Shown here: one piece after another, positions 36,607-46,067 of the stretch
How positions within the stretch are numbered: the first letter of the stretch is position 1
Layout: each line of letters starts with the position of its first letter
Source of the DNA: Synechococcus sp. PCC 6312
Lineage (GTDB): Bacteria; Cyanobacteriota; Cyanobacteriia; Thermosynechococcales; Thermosynechococcaceae
Assembly: GCF_000316685.1 (NCBI RefSeq)
Contig: NC_019680.1
Coordinates: forward strand, 3,481,407-3,545,406
Length of the DNA stretch: 64,000 nt
Direction of reading: 5' to 3'
Notes under the pieces: model-generated
What the model saw: the letters and a program-made list of their open reading frames with translations, nothing else
The model's database searches: none
What the model was told of the DNA's origin: nothing
Program-made: the position numbers and the translations under genes

Positions 36607-37604
36607 TGATAAGTACTGCCATCGGGCATCGTGACATCAGTAAGGTTGGCATCTAAGAGTAAGGTACTGCTAATTTCGGCCCGGATTAAGTTGGCTCCCG
36701 TTAAATCGGCCCCGGTTAAATCGGTACGGGCTAGATAGGCCTCAATCAAGCGAGCTTCTTTTAAGGTACTGCCTCGTAAATTGGCCCGGCGTAGATCTGC
36801 TTTGGTAAAAATGGCCTGGGTGAAGTTAGCCTTTTCCCCAATAATTTGATCCAGGTGAGCGTGGGAAAAGTTAGCTTGGTAACAGTCAGCTTGGAAGAAA
36901 TCCGCTTCTTGGAGTTGGGCCCGATCAAATCTAGCTTCCCGTAAATTCGCCCAGGCCAGGCCGGCTTTCTTCAGATTTGTATCCGTTAAGCGCGTCATTT
37001 GGCAATAAGCCCGTTCGAGGTTGGCTCCCATTAAATCGGCTCCCCGTAAATTCGCTTCCTTGAGATTGGCCCCCGTCAAATTCACCCGGGCTAGATCCGC
37101 TTCAGCCAAGTTCGCACTCTGAAAATCAGCCTTTTCCAGATCTGTTCCCCGCAGGACAGTCCGTTCTTGATAGTTATCTTTGCGTAAGTTCGCCCCCCGG
37201 AAACAGGCCCCGACAAACCGTGTACTACTGAGATTCGCTTGGCGTAAGTCGGCCTCAATTAGGTTGCAATCGGTCAAGTCGGCCAAGGTAATATCAGCCC
37301 CCACTAGGATGGCTTTTTCTAAACTGGCTCCGTGTAAGTTAGCCTCTTGGAGTAGGGATTCCGTCAAGTCGGCCTGGGTTAGGTTCGCCCCCCGTAAATC
37401 GGCCCCCGCTAAATTGGCCCGTCTAAAATTAGCCCGTCCCAACAAGGCAAAGGAAAGATTGGCCCCACAGAGATTACTTTCACTGAGATCAACCCCAATT
37501 AAATCCACCCCTGCCAGTTGTATCCCTGCCAAGTTGGCCTGGGAAAAGTCAGTTTGGCCCGCGACATAATAGTCCAAAAGTTGCGCGGCATCTAAATTAC
37601 TCAT
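36603..37604 (-). CDS. Pentapeptide-repeat protein
   Basis: A 333-residue protein made almost entirely of tandem A(D/N)Lxx pentapeptides, from ANLAGIQLAGVDLIGVDL near residue 23 to ANLTDVTMPDGSTYQ at the end. This should fold as a long right-handed quadrilateral beta-helix. A short helical cap (MSNLDAAQLLDYYVAGQTDFSQ) starts it. No membrane segment or signal is visible. Some proteins of this fold mimic DNA and bind gyrase, others have no known role. The ATG at 37604 is chosen over a TTG four codons upstream. Its stop overlaps the polA start. Confidence 0.92.
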   Translation of the reverse strand: MSNLDAAQLLDYYVAGQTDFSQANLAGIQLAGVDLIGVDLSESNLCGANLSFALLGRANFRRANLAGADLRGANLTQADLTESLLQEANLHGASLEKAILVGADITLADLTDCNLIEADLRQANLSSTRFVGACFRGANLRKDNYQERTVLRGTDLEKADFQSANLAEADLARVNLTGANLKEANLRGADLMGANLERAYCQMTRLTDTNLKKAGLAWANLREARFDRAQLQEADFFQADCYQANFSHAHLDQIIGEKANFTQAIFTKADLRRANLRGSTLKEARLIEAYLARTDLTGADLTGANLIRAEISSTLLLDANLTDVTMPDGSTYQ

Positions 37605-37634
37605 TGCCGTTCTCAAGCATCATCTCAACCATTA

Positions 37635-38447
37635 TTAGGGCGGGGGAAAAAAGACACAGGTGGCCTCCTCATCGCTATCCTCACTAATCACAACAGTTTC
37701 CAAGTGGGGCATGGGTGGGGCCTGGACAACGGCAATCGTTGGGGGAGTGGCTGAGGTGACAGAGAGTATGCCGTAGCGTTGGTAAATAGGCTGAATCGTG
37801 CGTAACAGGCGGTCGGCGGCGGCCAAATACTCTTGAGTTGGTTCCAGGCCCTGGGCTACCCCAATAACCCGTTTTTTGAGGAGATCATAACTGGGATACT
37901 GGACAAACAAATCGGCTAAGAGGTCGGTTAAGACAACGCTGTAGATCTCCTGCCAATCAGCGGCATAATTCAGGTCGGGCTGATGATATAGGGTCGCAAA
38001 CACTAAAATCTTAACCCGCAGTGGCGTAATGTAACGGGTGACATCGTGGCGTAAATCAAACCAAAGCGTAGCAGGCATCGCTGGGGTTGCGGGGGGCGGA
38101 TTGGTAGCCGGGGCTGGCATGGTAAGCAGAGGCGAGGTATTGGCGACTTCGGTTTGCCCATAGAGGGGGAGGAGGACGGTTAATATTTGTCGGGCAATGG
38201 GTTTATAGGCCTCCACTTTATTCAAACTGGCCAGCAGCCGCTTAATTACCTGATCAAGGAGAGGGGCCTGGGGATATTGTTTCAGGTTAGCTAGAACCAA
38301 TTGACTCATCGGGATTTCAGCCAGTTTTGTTGGGGCCTGACGCGGCCATTTGCGGGTAGCGGTAGCAAACAAAAATTTTCGGATCCGCAGAGTTTGTGGG
38401 TCTTGCTCTAGGGCCTGGATCGCCTGTTGGAGATGTTTGGCGTTCAT
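37635..38447 (-). CDS. Hypothetical protein, 270 residues
   Basis: Not recognised. The N-terminal 90 residues are helical (KHLQQAIQALEQDPQTLRIRKFLFATATRKWP, then LLDQVIKRLLASLNKVEAYKPIARQIL). A proline/alanine-rich linker (PAPATNPPPATPAMPAT) follows, then a second helical domain (VLTDLLADLFVQYPSYDLLKKRVIGVAQ) and an acidic C-terminal tail (ISEDSDEEATCVFFPPP). No catalytic motif is seen. It lies 30 bases upstream of the pentapeptide gene on the same strand, so a three-gene unit with polA is likely. Confidence 0.75.
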   Translation of the reverse strand: MNAKHLQQAIQALEQDPQTLRIRKFLFATATRKWPRQAPTKLAEIPMSQLVLANLKQYPQAPLLDQVIKRLLASLNKVEAYKPIARQILTVLLPLYGQTEVANTSPLLTMPAPATNPPPATPAMPATLWFDLRHDVTRYITPLRVKILVFATLYHQPDLNYAADWQEIYSVVLTDLLADLFVQYPSYDLLKKRVIGVAQGLEPTQEYLAAADRLLRTIQPIYQRYGILSVTSATPPTIAVVQAPPMPHLETVVISEDSDEEATCVFFPPP

Positions 38448-38596
38448 GGATTGGGAGTTGGCCTAGTTCAGAGCGGATAATTTTTTGATCATAAACCGAA
38501 ATGTTTTGGGTTGCTGGATTTGGGGATATCGCGTTACACAAACTGTTCTGGAGTTAGAAAGGCTGACGAAACTCATGCCAATATTCCCAGGGCCAC

Positions 38597-39889
38597 CTAC
38601 GCCAGGACTCGTAACACACTAGCAACCTGATTCACAGAGATCAGACTTTTAATTTCATCCAAGGCCTGGCGAAACTCTCCTTCGCAGACGTGATGAGTAA
38701 CGACCACAACTTCAGCTAAATCATCCTTAATGCCAATCTGCACTAGGGATTCCAGACTAACTCCATAGTTCCCAAAACAAGTGCCTAATTTTCCGAGAAC
38801 CCCTGGATGATCTTCCGCTAAGAGGCGAGCATAGAAACGGCTAGAAACCTGGGCTAAGGGCACAATGGGACAGTAATGCTCATGGGTACAGGTCAGGAGG
38901 GGGTGACTTTGATTTCCCATCGGTAAAAGCGCAGCAATGTTAATTAAATCAGCCACCACTGCACTCGCGGTTGCCCCGGCCCCGGCTCCCGGCCCATAAA
39001 ACATCACTTCTCCGAGGGGTTCTCCAGAAATTAACACGGCATTATGAACCCCATTCACACTGGCTAAGGGATGATCTAAGGGGACTAAAGTTGGATGAAC
39101 GCGCAGTTCTAAAGCATTGTCAGCCTGGCTAAAATCCCGATGGGCAATGGCAAGGAGCTTAATCACAAACCCCAACTTATCAGCATAGGCAATATCTACG
39201 GCGGTGACGGAACGAATCCCTTGGCAATAGACTTCATCACGGGCAATCCGGCCGCCAAAAGCTAAGGAAGCCAAAATGGCAATTTTATCGGCGGCATCCA
39301 GGCCATCAATGTCGGTACTGGGGTCTGCTTCGGCATAGCCTAGTCGTTGGGCATCGGCCAAAATCTCGGCAAAGTCACCCTTTTCCTGCTGCATCCGGGT
39401 CAGGATATAGTTGGTTGTCCCGTTGAGAATCCCCGTGACCGTGTGAATCCGATTTGCGCCGAGGGATTGCTTCAGGGGTTGAATCACAGGAATTCCACCC
39501 GCCACAGCTGCTTCGAGCATCACATAGACCCCGGCCTGATTTGCGGCGGTAAAAATTTCGTCCCCAAACCGAGAAATGACCGCTTTGTTGGCCGTGACAA
39601 TATGTTTCCCTTGGGCAATGGCTTCTAGAATCAAGGTTCGGGCTGGCTCCAGGCCCCCTAAGAGTTCCACCACGATGTCAATTTCTGCATCTTGGACAAT
39701 ACTCTGCAAATCTGTCGTTAAGGTTTCTGGGGGGAAGTTCACTGGCCTGGGCTTGTCAAGGTCGCGCACGCCGACTTTTTTAATTTGCAGCTTTTGCAGG
39801 AGCGGATGACGCTGTTCCGGGGTTAATAAGACCTGTGCGACACCTCCCCCCACAGTTCCCAGGCCCAAAATCCCCAATTGATACACCAC
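38597..39889 (-). CDS. hom: Homoserine dehydrogenase
   Basis: Reduces aspartate semialdehyde to homoserine for threonine and methionine synthesis. The 430 residues start with the NAD(P) loop GILGLGTVGGGVAQVLL. ANKAVISRFGDEIF, AAVAGGIPVIQPLKQSLGAN and GILNGTTNYILTRM are the catalytic-domain hallmarks, with EADPSTDIDGLDAADKIAILA. The C-terminal ACT domain (FYARLLAEDHPGVLGKLGTCFG) provides feedback control, usually by threonine. Length is normal for the ACT-bearing monofunctional enzyme. Confidence 0.97.
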   Translation of the reverse strand: MVYQLGILGLGTVGGGVAQVLLTPEQRHPLLQKLQIKKVGVRDLDKPRPVNFPPETLTTDLQSIVQDAEIDIVVELLGGLEPARTLILEAIAQGKHIVTANKAVISRFGDEIFTAANQAGVYVMLEAAVAGGIPVIQPLKQSLGANRIHTVTGILNGTTNYILTRMQQEKGDFAEILADAQRLGYAEADPSTDIDGLDAADKIAILASLAFGGRIARDEVYCQGIRSVTAVDIAYADKLGFVIKLLAIAHRDFSQADNALELRVHPTLVPLDHPLASVNGVHNAVLISGEPLGEVMFYGPGAGAGATASAVVADLINIAALLPMGNQSHPLLTCTHEHYCPIVPLAQVSSRFYARLLAEDHPGVLGKLGTCFGNYGVSLESLVQIGIKDDLAEVVVVTHHVCEGEFRQALDEIKSLISVNQVASVLRVLA

Positions 39890-39943
39890 GATGTCTTTAC
39901 CCAGATAGCGACTCTTCTCTTTAATTGTAAAGTTAGAGCCTGA

Positions 39944-41419
39944 TCAATTGCTCGAGAGGCTTAGAAGTTCTTTTACCCGAGTCCGCACCCAGGCCAAGAC
40001 ATCTTTTTGCTCCATTGTTTTAAAGAGTCCTAATTCTTCAAGTTTCTGTTGAACTGGATCGTAGAGTTCTCTCTCACTAATCATTTCCTGAGTCACAATT
40101 TCAGCAAAATAGGGCGCAACTTTAAGAAGGGTTTCTAGCTGAACTTTAGGAATGACAAAAATATGACAATCTGTTAGGGCGCGGGCATCAACAATATAGG
40201 GAAAATTGAGGAGGACGGGGACTTCCCCAAACATTTCGCCAGCCTGGTAAACCTTAATGCGCCGATTTAGTTTATGGGAAAAAGATTCAATTTCACCAGA
40301 CAGTAGGACGTACATCGCATCGGCAGCCTCACCTTCCTGAAATAGGATCGAATGTCGGGGCAAAAACTTACGATACCCAGATTGAATGATTTGCAGCACA
40401 CTCAGTTCATTACAGGTTTGAAAATAAGGAATTCGATGTAAGCATTCTCGGAGGCTATAGGTGGGGAGTGTTTCGCTGCAAGTAGAACCATCCAGGCCTG
40501 GGGCATGATTGTTATGATTTAGATCGTCAAGCGGTGAGGCCAAGAATTCTGGAGAAGTTGGCGCGGGTGGGCGAAGAGTTTCTGGATTTCGGAACCAAAT
40601 ATCTTGTTGGGGAAAAGGAATTTCAATCCCGGCCTGGCGAAAATAGTAATTGATCGTAAAATTCAAGGAACTTTTAATCGTTAAAGCATTATCAATCCGA
40701 TCCACCCAGGCCCAGACTTCAAATTCTAAGGCACTGTCACCAAAGCCCTTAAAAATCACCCGTGGGAGAGGTTCACGCCGGACAGCCGGATGTTTATGGA
40801 CAGCATACAATAAGGTTTCGGTTACTAACACCGGATCAGAACGATAAGCGACAGTAATAGGTAAACGAATACGTCCAGAAAAGTCTCGATAACTCCAATT
40901 TAAGACTTCATTCGTGGTCAACGTGCTATTGGGTAAAATGACATCGCCCCCGTCCAACGTGGTAATAATAGTTGAACGCATGGATATTTCTTTGATGTAC
41001 CCCGTCAGTCCACTAAATTCCACATAGTCGCCCACTTGTAATTTATTTTCAACAAGAAGAGTAACACCACTGACAATATTTTTAGTTAGGTCTTGCAAGC
41101 CAAAGCCAATCCCCACCCCTAAGCCCCCTAAGACCACAGCTAAGGAGGTAATGTCCAGGCCATGAATCTGCAAGACAATAACAGAAATGATTGCGCCCAA
41201 ACCATAGGTTAGTAAGGTGGAAATCACCACACTATTGCCACGACTAATCCCTAACTTGACTAATAACCAATTGCGGAGAAACTTTTTACAGTAAATGATG
41301 CCTAGTCCCAAAAGTACCAGGGTTAAGGCTAAACTGATGATCCAAGCAATTGTAATTGTTTGATTGCCCAGCTTAAAAATTGCCCGATTCCAGACCTGTA
41401 AAAAATCACTAATGTTCAT
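39944..41419 (-). CDS. MscS-type channel fused to a cyclic-nucleotide-binding domain
   Basis: Inner-membrane channel, 491 residues. The first 95 residues hold three membrane segments, followed by the pore-lining LAVVLGGLGVGIGFGLQDLTKNIVSG and the MscS beta domain (LQVGDYVEFSGLTGYIKEISMRSTIITTLDGGDVILPN). Residues 330-450 form a cNMP-binding domain (RHSILFQEGEAADAMYVLLSGEIESF, then GEMFGEVPVLLNFPYIVDAR). The GEMFGE loop is the phosphate-binding cassette region. Such bCNG channels open to cyclic nucleotides rather than tension in characterised relatives. The ATG at 41419 has GGAG seven bases upstream. Confidence 0.9.
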   Translation of the reverse strand: MNISDFLQVWNRAIFKLGNQTITIAWIISLALTLVLLGLGIIYCKKFLRNWLLVKLGISRGNSVVISTLLTYGLGAIISVIVLQIHGLDITSLAVVLGGLGVGIGFGLQDLTKNIVSGVTLLVENKLQVGDYVEFSGLTGYIKEISMRSTIITTLDGGDVILPNSTLTTNEVLNWSYRDFSGRIRLPITVAYRSDPVLVTETLLYAVHKHPAVRREPLPRVIFKGFGDSALEFEVWAWVDRIDNALTIKSSLNFTINYYFRQAGIEIPFPQQDIWFRNPETLRPPAPTSPEFLASPLDDLNHNNHAPGLDGSTCSETLPTYSLRECLHRIPYFQTCNELSVLQIIQSGYRKFLPRHSILFQEGEAADAMYVLLSGEIESFSHKLNRRIKVYQAGEMFGEVPVLLNFPYIVDARALTDCHIFVIPKVQLETLLKVAPYFAEIVTQEMISERELYDPVQQKLEELGLFKTMEQKDVLAWVRTRVKELLSLSSN

Positions 41420-41571
41420 CCCCATGCTCCGCATCTTGCCTAAAACTTGAATGCCCGATCAATCTCTCTGTTGCCAACCCAGAAACATCACCTGACAAAG
41501 GCTGTTCTCGCCCGATCAGAACCCAAACCACATCTAACTCTCTTGAACTCTACCGCATCTAAAACAGAATT

Positions 41572-41931
41572 CTAATTTTGAGCTTCACCCCTAGATTTGA
41601 GCTTAATCTCCAGGCCCTTGATTACATCTTGACCGATTGGAATCTGATGGCACTCAATCAGGTACATAAAGAACTTTTTGACCGAGGTTTTGACTTGACT
41701 TTCTAAATCACCTGTATGGCCGCAATGCCAACGCCGGAATTTGCTACAGACCATGCCCCGCTTGATCTGACTAAAGCCTGCCACCTGGCAATCCCAACAC
41801 AGATAGTCAATCAGCATCCTAATGACGGCCATATGTTGGCGCACAGTACCCAGCCGGAGACGGGTCAGTAAGTAGTTCTCAAATTGTGCCAGATAAGTCT
41901 CAAATTCCTTCCGAAACGCGTCCGTAGCCAT
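41572..41931 (-). CDS. Hypothetical protein resembling an integrase core-binding domain
   Basis: A 119-residue helical protein. LTRLRLGTVRQHMAVIRMLIDYLCWDCQVAGFSQI and SSVKKFFMYLIECHQIP-like segments resemble the SAM-like N-terminal domain of tyrosine recombinases. Unusual features are four cysteines (CWDC, VCSKFRRWHCGH) that could bind a metal. The catalytic recombinase domain is absent and no remnant of it follows, so this is either an orphan domain or a truncated integrase. The start at 41931 has only a weak ribosome site. Recognition is tentative. Confidence 0.55.
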   Translation of the reverse strand: MATDAFRKEFETYLAQFENYLLTRLRLGTVRQHMAVIRMLIDYLCWDCQVAGFSQIKRGMVCSKFRRWHCGHTGDLESQVKTSVKKFFMYLIECHQIPIGQDVIKGLEIKLKSRGEAQN

Positions 41932-42021
41932 CCGATTTGCCAGACGCGCTTGTGGATCGTTTTCAGATCAATTTGCATAAGTCTTGAAGCTGATTTAGGG
42001 GGTATAGCTCGATTTTACGAG

Positions 42022-42729
42022 TTACTTAATTTCCCGAACTACAGGTTGATCGTTGACGAGTTCACCCACGAAAATCCGCGTTGCCAGGCCAACAAAGAGA
42101 CCATTTTCAAGTACACCAGGGATATTATTAATTGTTTTCTCTAACTCGTCGGGATCGTGAATGGCGGCAAACTTGACATCAATCACCATGTTGCCTTGAT
42201 CCGTAATCACCGGCCCGTCTTTTTTCACCCCCATCCGCAACACTGGCTCACCCCCAAGATTCGTTAAGGCACGGGTCACAGGACTCAAGGCTAATGGCAA
42301 CACCTCCACCGGCACAGGAAAGGTTGACCCCAATTCAGTCACAAGTTTGGAGCTATCCACCACGACTAGAAATTCTTCCGCCAGGCCATCCACAATTTTT
42401 TCCCGCGTATGGGCCGCGCCTCCCCCTTTGATCAAAACCTTGTCCGGATCCACCTCATCGGCCCCATCAATAGCGATATCAATCCGTTCCACATCATCAA
42501 GGGTGACGAGAGGGATGCCGTAGAGTTTGGCGAGAACACTGGCCTGGAACGAGGTGGGAATACCAACAATATTGCTGAGTTCCCCAGACTTGAGGCGATC
42601 ACCCAAAAACTGAATCACAAACGCGGTTGTCGAACCCGTCCCCAGGCCAACCACCATCCCCGATTTCACCTCTTGGGCCGCGGCCTGGGCGACTGCTTGC
42701 TTCATAGCTTTGACGGCATCGGCACTCAT
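42022..42729 (-). CDS. rpiA: Ribose-5-phosphate isomerase A
   Basis: Interconverts ribose 5-phosphate and ribulose 5-phosphate in the Calvin and pentose phosphate pathways. The 235 residues show the phosphate loop [18 protein letters not shown], the catalytic DGADEVDPD and [13 protein letters not shown], and [22 protein letters not shown], all typical of RpiA. It diverges from fni with 129 bases between the starts. Confidence 0.97.
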   Translation of the reverse strand: MSADAVKAMKQAVAQAAAQEVKSGMVVGLGTGSTTAFVIQFLGDRLKSGELSNIVGIPTSFQASVLAKLYGIPLVTLDDVERIDIAIDGADEVDPDKVLIKGGGAAHTREKIVDGLAEEFLVVVDSSKLVTELGSTFPVPVEVLPLALSPVTRALTNLGGEPVLRMGVKKDGPVITDQGNMVIDVKFAAIHDPDELEKTINNIPGVLENGLFVGLATRIFVGELVNDQPVVREIK

Positions 42730-42858
42730 GGGGACTCCTTGGACTTCAGATTTGCAGGTGATGTTAACGCGTTTTTATTGTCTCAGGTCAAGGGACAGGC
42801 CAACTCCCCAGGCCCCAAAAATCGCAGTAGATTATAGCTGGCGGGGTAGAGGCAGAGT

Positions 42859-43914
42859 ATGCTGGCAAACCAAAATAGTCCTGGGGATGATATTCAGGGG
42901 CGAAAAGCGGATCATTTGCGGTTGTGTTTGGATGATGCAGTCGCCTTTGAGGGAGTCACCACTGGCCTGGAACAGTATCGCCTGCGCCATGTGTGTCTGC
43001 CGGAGATTGACTTCTCGGATGTGAATTTGGGAGTGACCTTTCTCGGCCATCAACTGGGTGCGCCGTTCCTGATTTCTTCCATGACCGGGGGAACCGATTT
43101 AGCAAAAACAATCAACCGCCGACTAGCCCAGGCCGCCCAAAAATTTCGGATCCCGATGGGAGTGGGGTCACAACGGGTCGCCTTGGAAAAGCCTGATTTA
43201 GCCAATACCTTTGCAATTCGCGATGTTGCCCCGGATGTGCCGCTGTTTGCCAATTTGGGGGCGGTACAGTTGAACTATGGTTGTGATACCCGGGCCTGTG
43301 AAAAAATTATTTCCTTGATTGCTGCTGATGCCTTGATTTTGCACTTGAATCCCCTCCAAGAAGCGGTTCAAACCCACGGTGATCGGAATTTTACCGGCCT
43401 GTTACCCAAAATTAGCCAACTCTGTTTAGAACTCGCAGTCCCCGTGATTGTCAAAGAGGTGGGGAATGGCATTTCGGTCGCGATGGCCGCAAAACTCCTC
43501 CAGGCCGGGGTGGCAGCCATTGATGTGGCCGGGGCTGGGGGAACCTCTTGGGCCAAAGTCGAGGGGGCGCGGGGACAGGATTTCCGCCAACAACGCTTAG
43601 GACAAACCTTTGCTGACTGGGGAATTCCGACCGCTGACTGCTTGGTGGCAATTCATCAACAATTTCCGGCCATGCCTGTGATTGCCTCGGGGGGAATTAC
43701 CAATGGCCTGGATGCCGCCAAAGCAATTGCCTTAGGTGCGTCATTGGTGGGGTTAGCCCGGCCCTTGCTACAAGCCGCCTATGAATCCGAAGCCTGTTTA
43801 TTTGATTTAATTGACATTCTCCAGGCTGAGATCGCCACTGCCCTGTTTTGTACAGGAAATAGCACAATTCCCCAGTTTCAGACCGCCGCTTGTTTAGAGA
43901 AAGTTTCAACTTAA
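42859..43914 (+). CDS. fni: Type 2 isopentenyl-diphosphate delta-isomerase
   Basis: FMN-dependent enzyme that interconverts IPP and DMAPP for isoprenoid (carotenoid, chlorophyll tail, quinone) synthesis. The 351-residue TIM barrel has the N-terminal [13 protein letters not shown], flavin-binding [39 protein letters not shown] (catalytic Gln/Glu region), VKEVGNGIS and the C-terminal phosphate site [19 protein letters not shown]. All are type 2 markers; this is the usual isomerase of cyanobacteria. Confidence 0.96.
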   Translation: MLANQNSPGDDIQGRKADHLRLCLDDAVAFEGVTTGLEQYRLRHVCLPEIDFSDVNLGVTFLGHQLGAPFLISSMTGGTDLAKTINRRLAQAAQKFRIPMGVGSQRVALEKPDLANTFAIRDVAPDVPLFANLGAVQLNYGCDTRACEKIISLIAADALILHLNPLQEAVQTHGDRNFTGLLPKISQLCLELAVPVIVKEVGNGISVAMAAKLLQAGVAAIDVAGAGGTSWAKVEGARGQDFRQQRLGQTFADWGIPTADCLVAIHQQFPAMPVIASGGITNGLDAAKAIALGASLVGLARPLLQAAYESEACLFDLIDILQAEIATALFCTGNSTIPQFQTAACLEKVST

Positions 43915-43936
43915 GCAAGGACAATATCTCGGCTTC

Positions 43937-45037
43937 CTATTCGGACAGGGGCGGGGCCTGGGCTTCCAACAAAGGTTCTAATTCCAGGTATTGAGGGGAC
44001 TCTGGCTCAGATTCCGATAATTGCCAGGGGTCTAAAATATCCTTAATAATAATCTCTGCAAATAAAATCTGTCCCACCAGCAACAAGGGCAAGGCCAAGA
44101 GCAAGCCCATGAACCCGAGGAAAAGGGCAAAGGTCAACTGGGCCAAAAGAGCCATGGCTGGTAAAACCTCCACCTGCTGGGCCATGACCACCGGAACTAA
44201 AAGGTACTGCTCCAACTGCTGAATCACAATATAGGCAACAAACACAGCCCCCGCTTTCCAAGGATCATCCAGAAAGGCAATTAACATGGGTGGAATTAAG
44301 CTCAAGACGGGGCCGATGGTCGGAATCGCCTCAAAAATTCCTGCTAAGACCGCATTAGCGAACACCAGGCGCACTCCTAATACCGCCAGAGTCAGACCAC
44401 AGACCACCCCAATGGCGACCATATTTATTCCCGTCCCTGTCAACCAGGCCAGGAGTTTCGCTTCACAGAGGGTGAGAATGTTGTCTATACGGCGGCGATA
44501 AAAGGCCGGAAAGAGACGAATGAACCCTTGGCGATAGGGCTGAGGATTGATGACCAACATCACCGTTAAGACCAACACCAGCAAGAGGTTTAAAAACACG
44601 GTCAAGGTATTGGAAAAGAGTGCAAAAAAGTTGCCAAAAATTTCTTCTAAGAACGGTTGAAGTTGGCTCACTAATCGTTCTGGTAGCGCTTGATCCTGTC
44701 GTCCCAGGCCGGGAATAACTGTACTGGCTTGATTTAACCAAGTTTCCAGTTGGGCCACCCCTTTCGGGGCAAGCGTAGCAATTTGGCGAAATTCCTGGAG
44801 AAACGGCGGCACAATCAGGACAAAAAATCCCAAGACTAGCCCCAGGGCCACCAGAATCGTCAGGGGGAGAGCTAACTTAGCTTTTAACCCCCAGGCCTGG
44901 AGTTGTCGCTGAATCCGATTGAGGGCAGTTGCCAAGACTGCGGCCAAAAAGACCAGTAAAATCACTTGGCGAATTTCCCAAAGGACATAAAGACAAACTA
45001 AGGTGACAATTAACCCCAGCCATTGTCCCAATTTCAT
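43937..45037 (-). CDS. AI-2E-family (PerM-like) membrane permease
   Basis: A 366-residue inner-membrane protein with about eight segments: the first pair at 8-40, one at 60-85, a long soluble loop with amphipathic helices (LETWLNQASTVIPGLGRQ), then pairs near 150-175 and 205-330. The conserved element FEAIPTIGPVLSLIPPMLIAFLDDPWKAG is diagnostic. The family includes exporters and sodium/proton exchangers; no substrate can be assigned. The C-terminus is acidic and proline-rich. It is convergent with fni. Confidence 0.9.
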   Translation of the reverse strand: MKLGQWLGLIVTLVCLYVLWEIRQVILLVFLAAVLATALNRIQRQLQAWGLKAKLALPLTILVALGLVLGFFVLIVPPFLQEFRQIATLAPKGVAQLETWLNQASTVIPGLGRQDQALPERLVSQLQPFLEEIFGNFFALFSNTLTVFLNLLLVLVLTVMLVINPQPYRQGFIRLFPAFYRRRIDNILTLCEAKLLAWLTGTGINMVAIGVVCGLTLAVLGVRLVFANAVLAGIFEAIPTIGPVLSLIPPMLIAFLDDPWKAGAVFVAYIVIQQLEQYLLVPVVMAQQVEVLPAMALLAQLTFALFLGFMGLLLALPLLLVGQILFAEIIIKDILDPWQLSESEPESPQYLELEPLLEAQAPPLSE

Positions 45038-46006
45038 AGTGATTGATCCTCAATCGTTAAAAATAATGCAATCCACAAGATACCTTCACAATATAATAAA
45101 AATTACATACTCTACTGCGCTGATAACTTTAAAATTAAAGAACCTCTGCCTAAAATATGAGCTGTACCCACAACTATATCTGTCAGTATCTAAAAGAGAC
45201 TAAAATCTTTGTCGGGATTACATTTAAGTAACTAGAACAACGGATTGAATGGGGAAAGACTTGGCATAAAAGCAAGTAATAAAAACTTGAAAAAGTGAAA
45301 AAGAGTCAATTGGACTGATGAGATAAAGCCATCTCAACTAAATCTGCAAAGCCAGATCCTTTTATCTTGATTTACTTAAAGCAGAACCTATCATTTCAAG
45401 TCTTGGGATGACTGTTTCAAGTTAGTAAATCAATAGCACGCCGTATCTTTAATGATTAGCAATTATTACTGCTTTGACTGAAAGGATATTCTTCAATGCT
45501 ATTGAACCTATATGAACTGGCTAGATGTCGATTAGGGAGAATACAGTTAGAGTTAGCTAGTTAGCTGAATCGAAAAAACTGGCGAGCCTATTGTGGTAAT
45601 TAAGGGATACACATCGGCAATGAACTGACAATAGCAGCCGAAAAATATTGAACGCGATCCTCATGTTTAATATCCATAGTTATCTCAACATCATGGGCGT
45701 TTAACTAAGACTTCATATCACCATCTAAGTTTATAGATATAAAAAGATTACTGTAGTCTGATGGCCTATTCCATCTGAAGTCTTAATCAATTCGAGTGAT
45801 GTAGGATAATTGATAATTTATTGGAGTTAGTGAACTAGAGTTTTCCTGACTCCACCAGTTTTAGAAGTGAAGCCAGTTGTTCTTAAATTTTTGATAGTTT
45901 TTATCAAAGCTGGGATACTAATTATTTCTATCGGTTGACCGCCAATTACCTAAGGCGGTACTTTAATAACTAGTGTAAAGAAAATATTTTTTTGTTAATT
46001 GACTCA
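45038..46006. other. 1-kb AT-rich gene desert
   Basis: Low-GC stretch free of CAGGCC half-sites. It contains a broken HTH-like small frame (listed separately) and a hairpin ACCGCC...GGCGGT at 45938-45959 not followed by a T-run. No other gene, RNA fold or tandem repeat was recognised. The lack of the genome's palindrome and the composition suggest eroded acquired DNA. Confidence 0.55.
45496..45603 (+). pseudogene. Degenerate HTH-like small frame broken by an in-frame TAG
   Basis: An AAGGA ribosome site precedes the ATG at 45496. The frame reads MLLNLYELARCRLGRIQLEL, AS, a TAG at 45562-45564, then LNRKNWRAYCGN and a stop at 45601. The spacing of RLGRIQLELA followed by a polar turn resembles the first helices of an XRE-type HTH. 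Likely a decayed regulator or small transposon gene; alternative chance frame. Confidence 0.3.
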
Positions 46007-46040
46007 CAAAAAATGCCCCCTGAAAAAATCTAGGAGGCAT
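46007..46040 (-). terminator. Rho-independent terminator of petBD
   Basis: On the minus strand ATGCCTCCT pairs with AGGGGGCAT (one mismatch), then six T residues follow. It begins 28 bases after the petD stop codon. Confidence 0.82.
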
Positions 46041-46067
46041 GATCAGCAATTAAAAATTAAGCAGGTC

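Noticed and set aside
45938-45959. Hairpin ACCGCC/GGCGGT as a terminator
   Set aside because: No T-run follows on either strand; the petBD terminator is the separate hairpin at 46013-46040.
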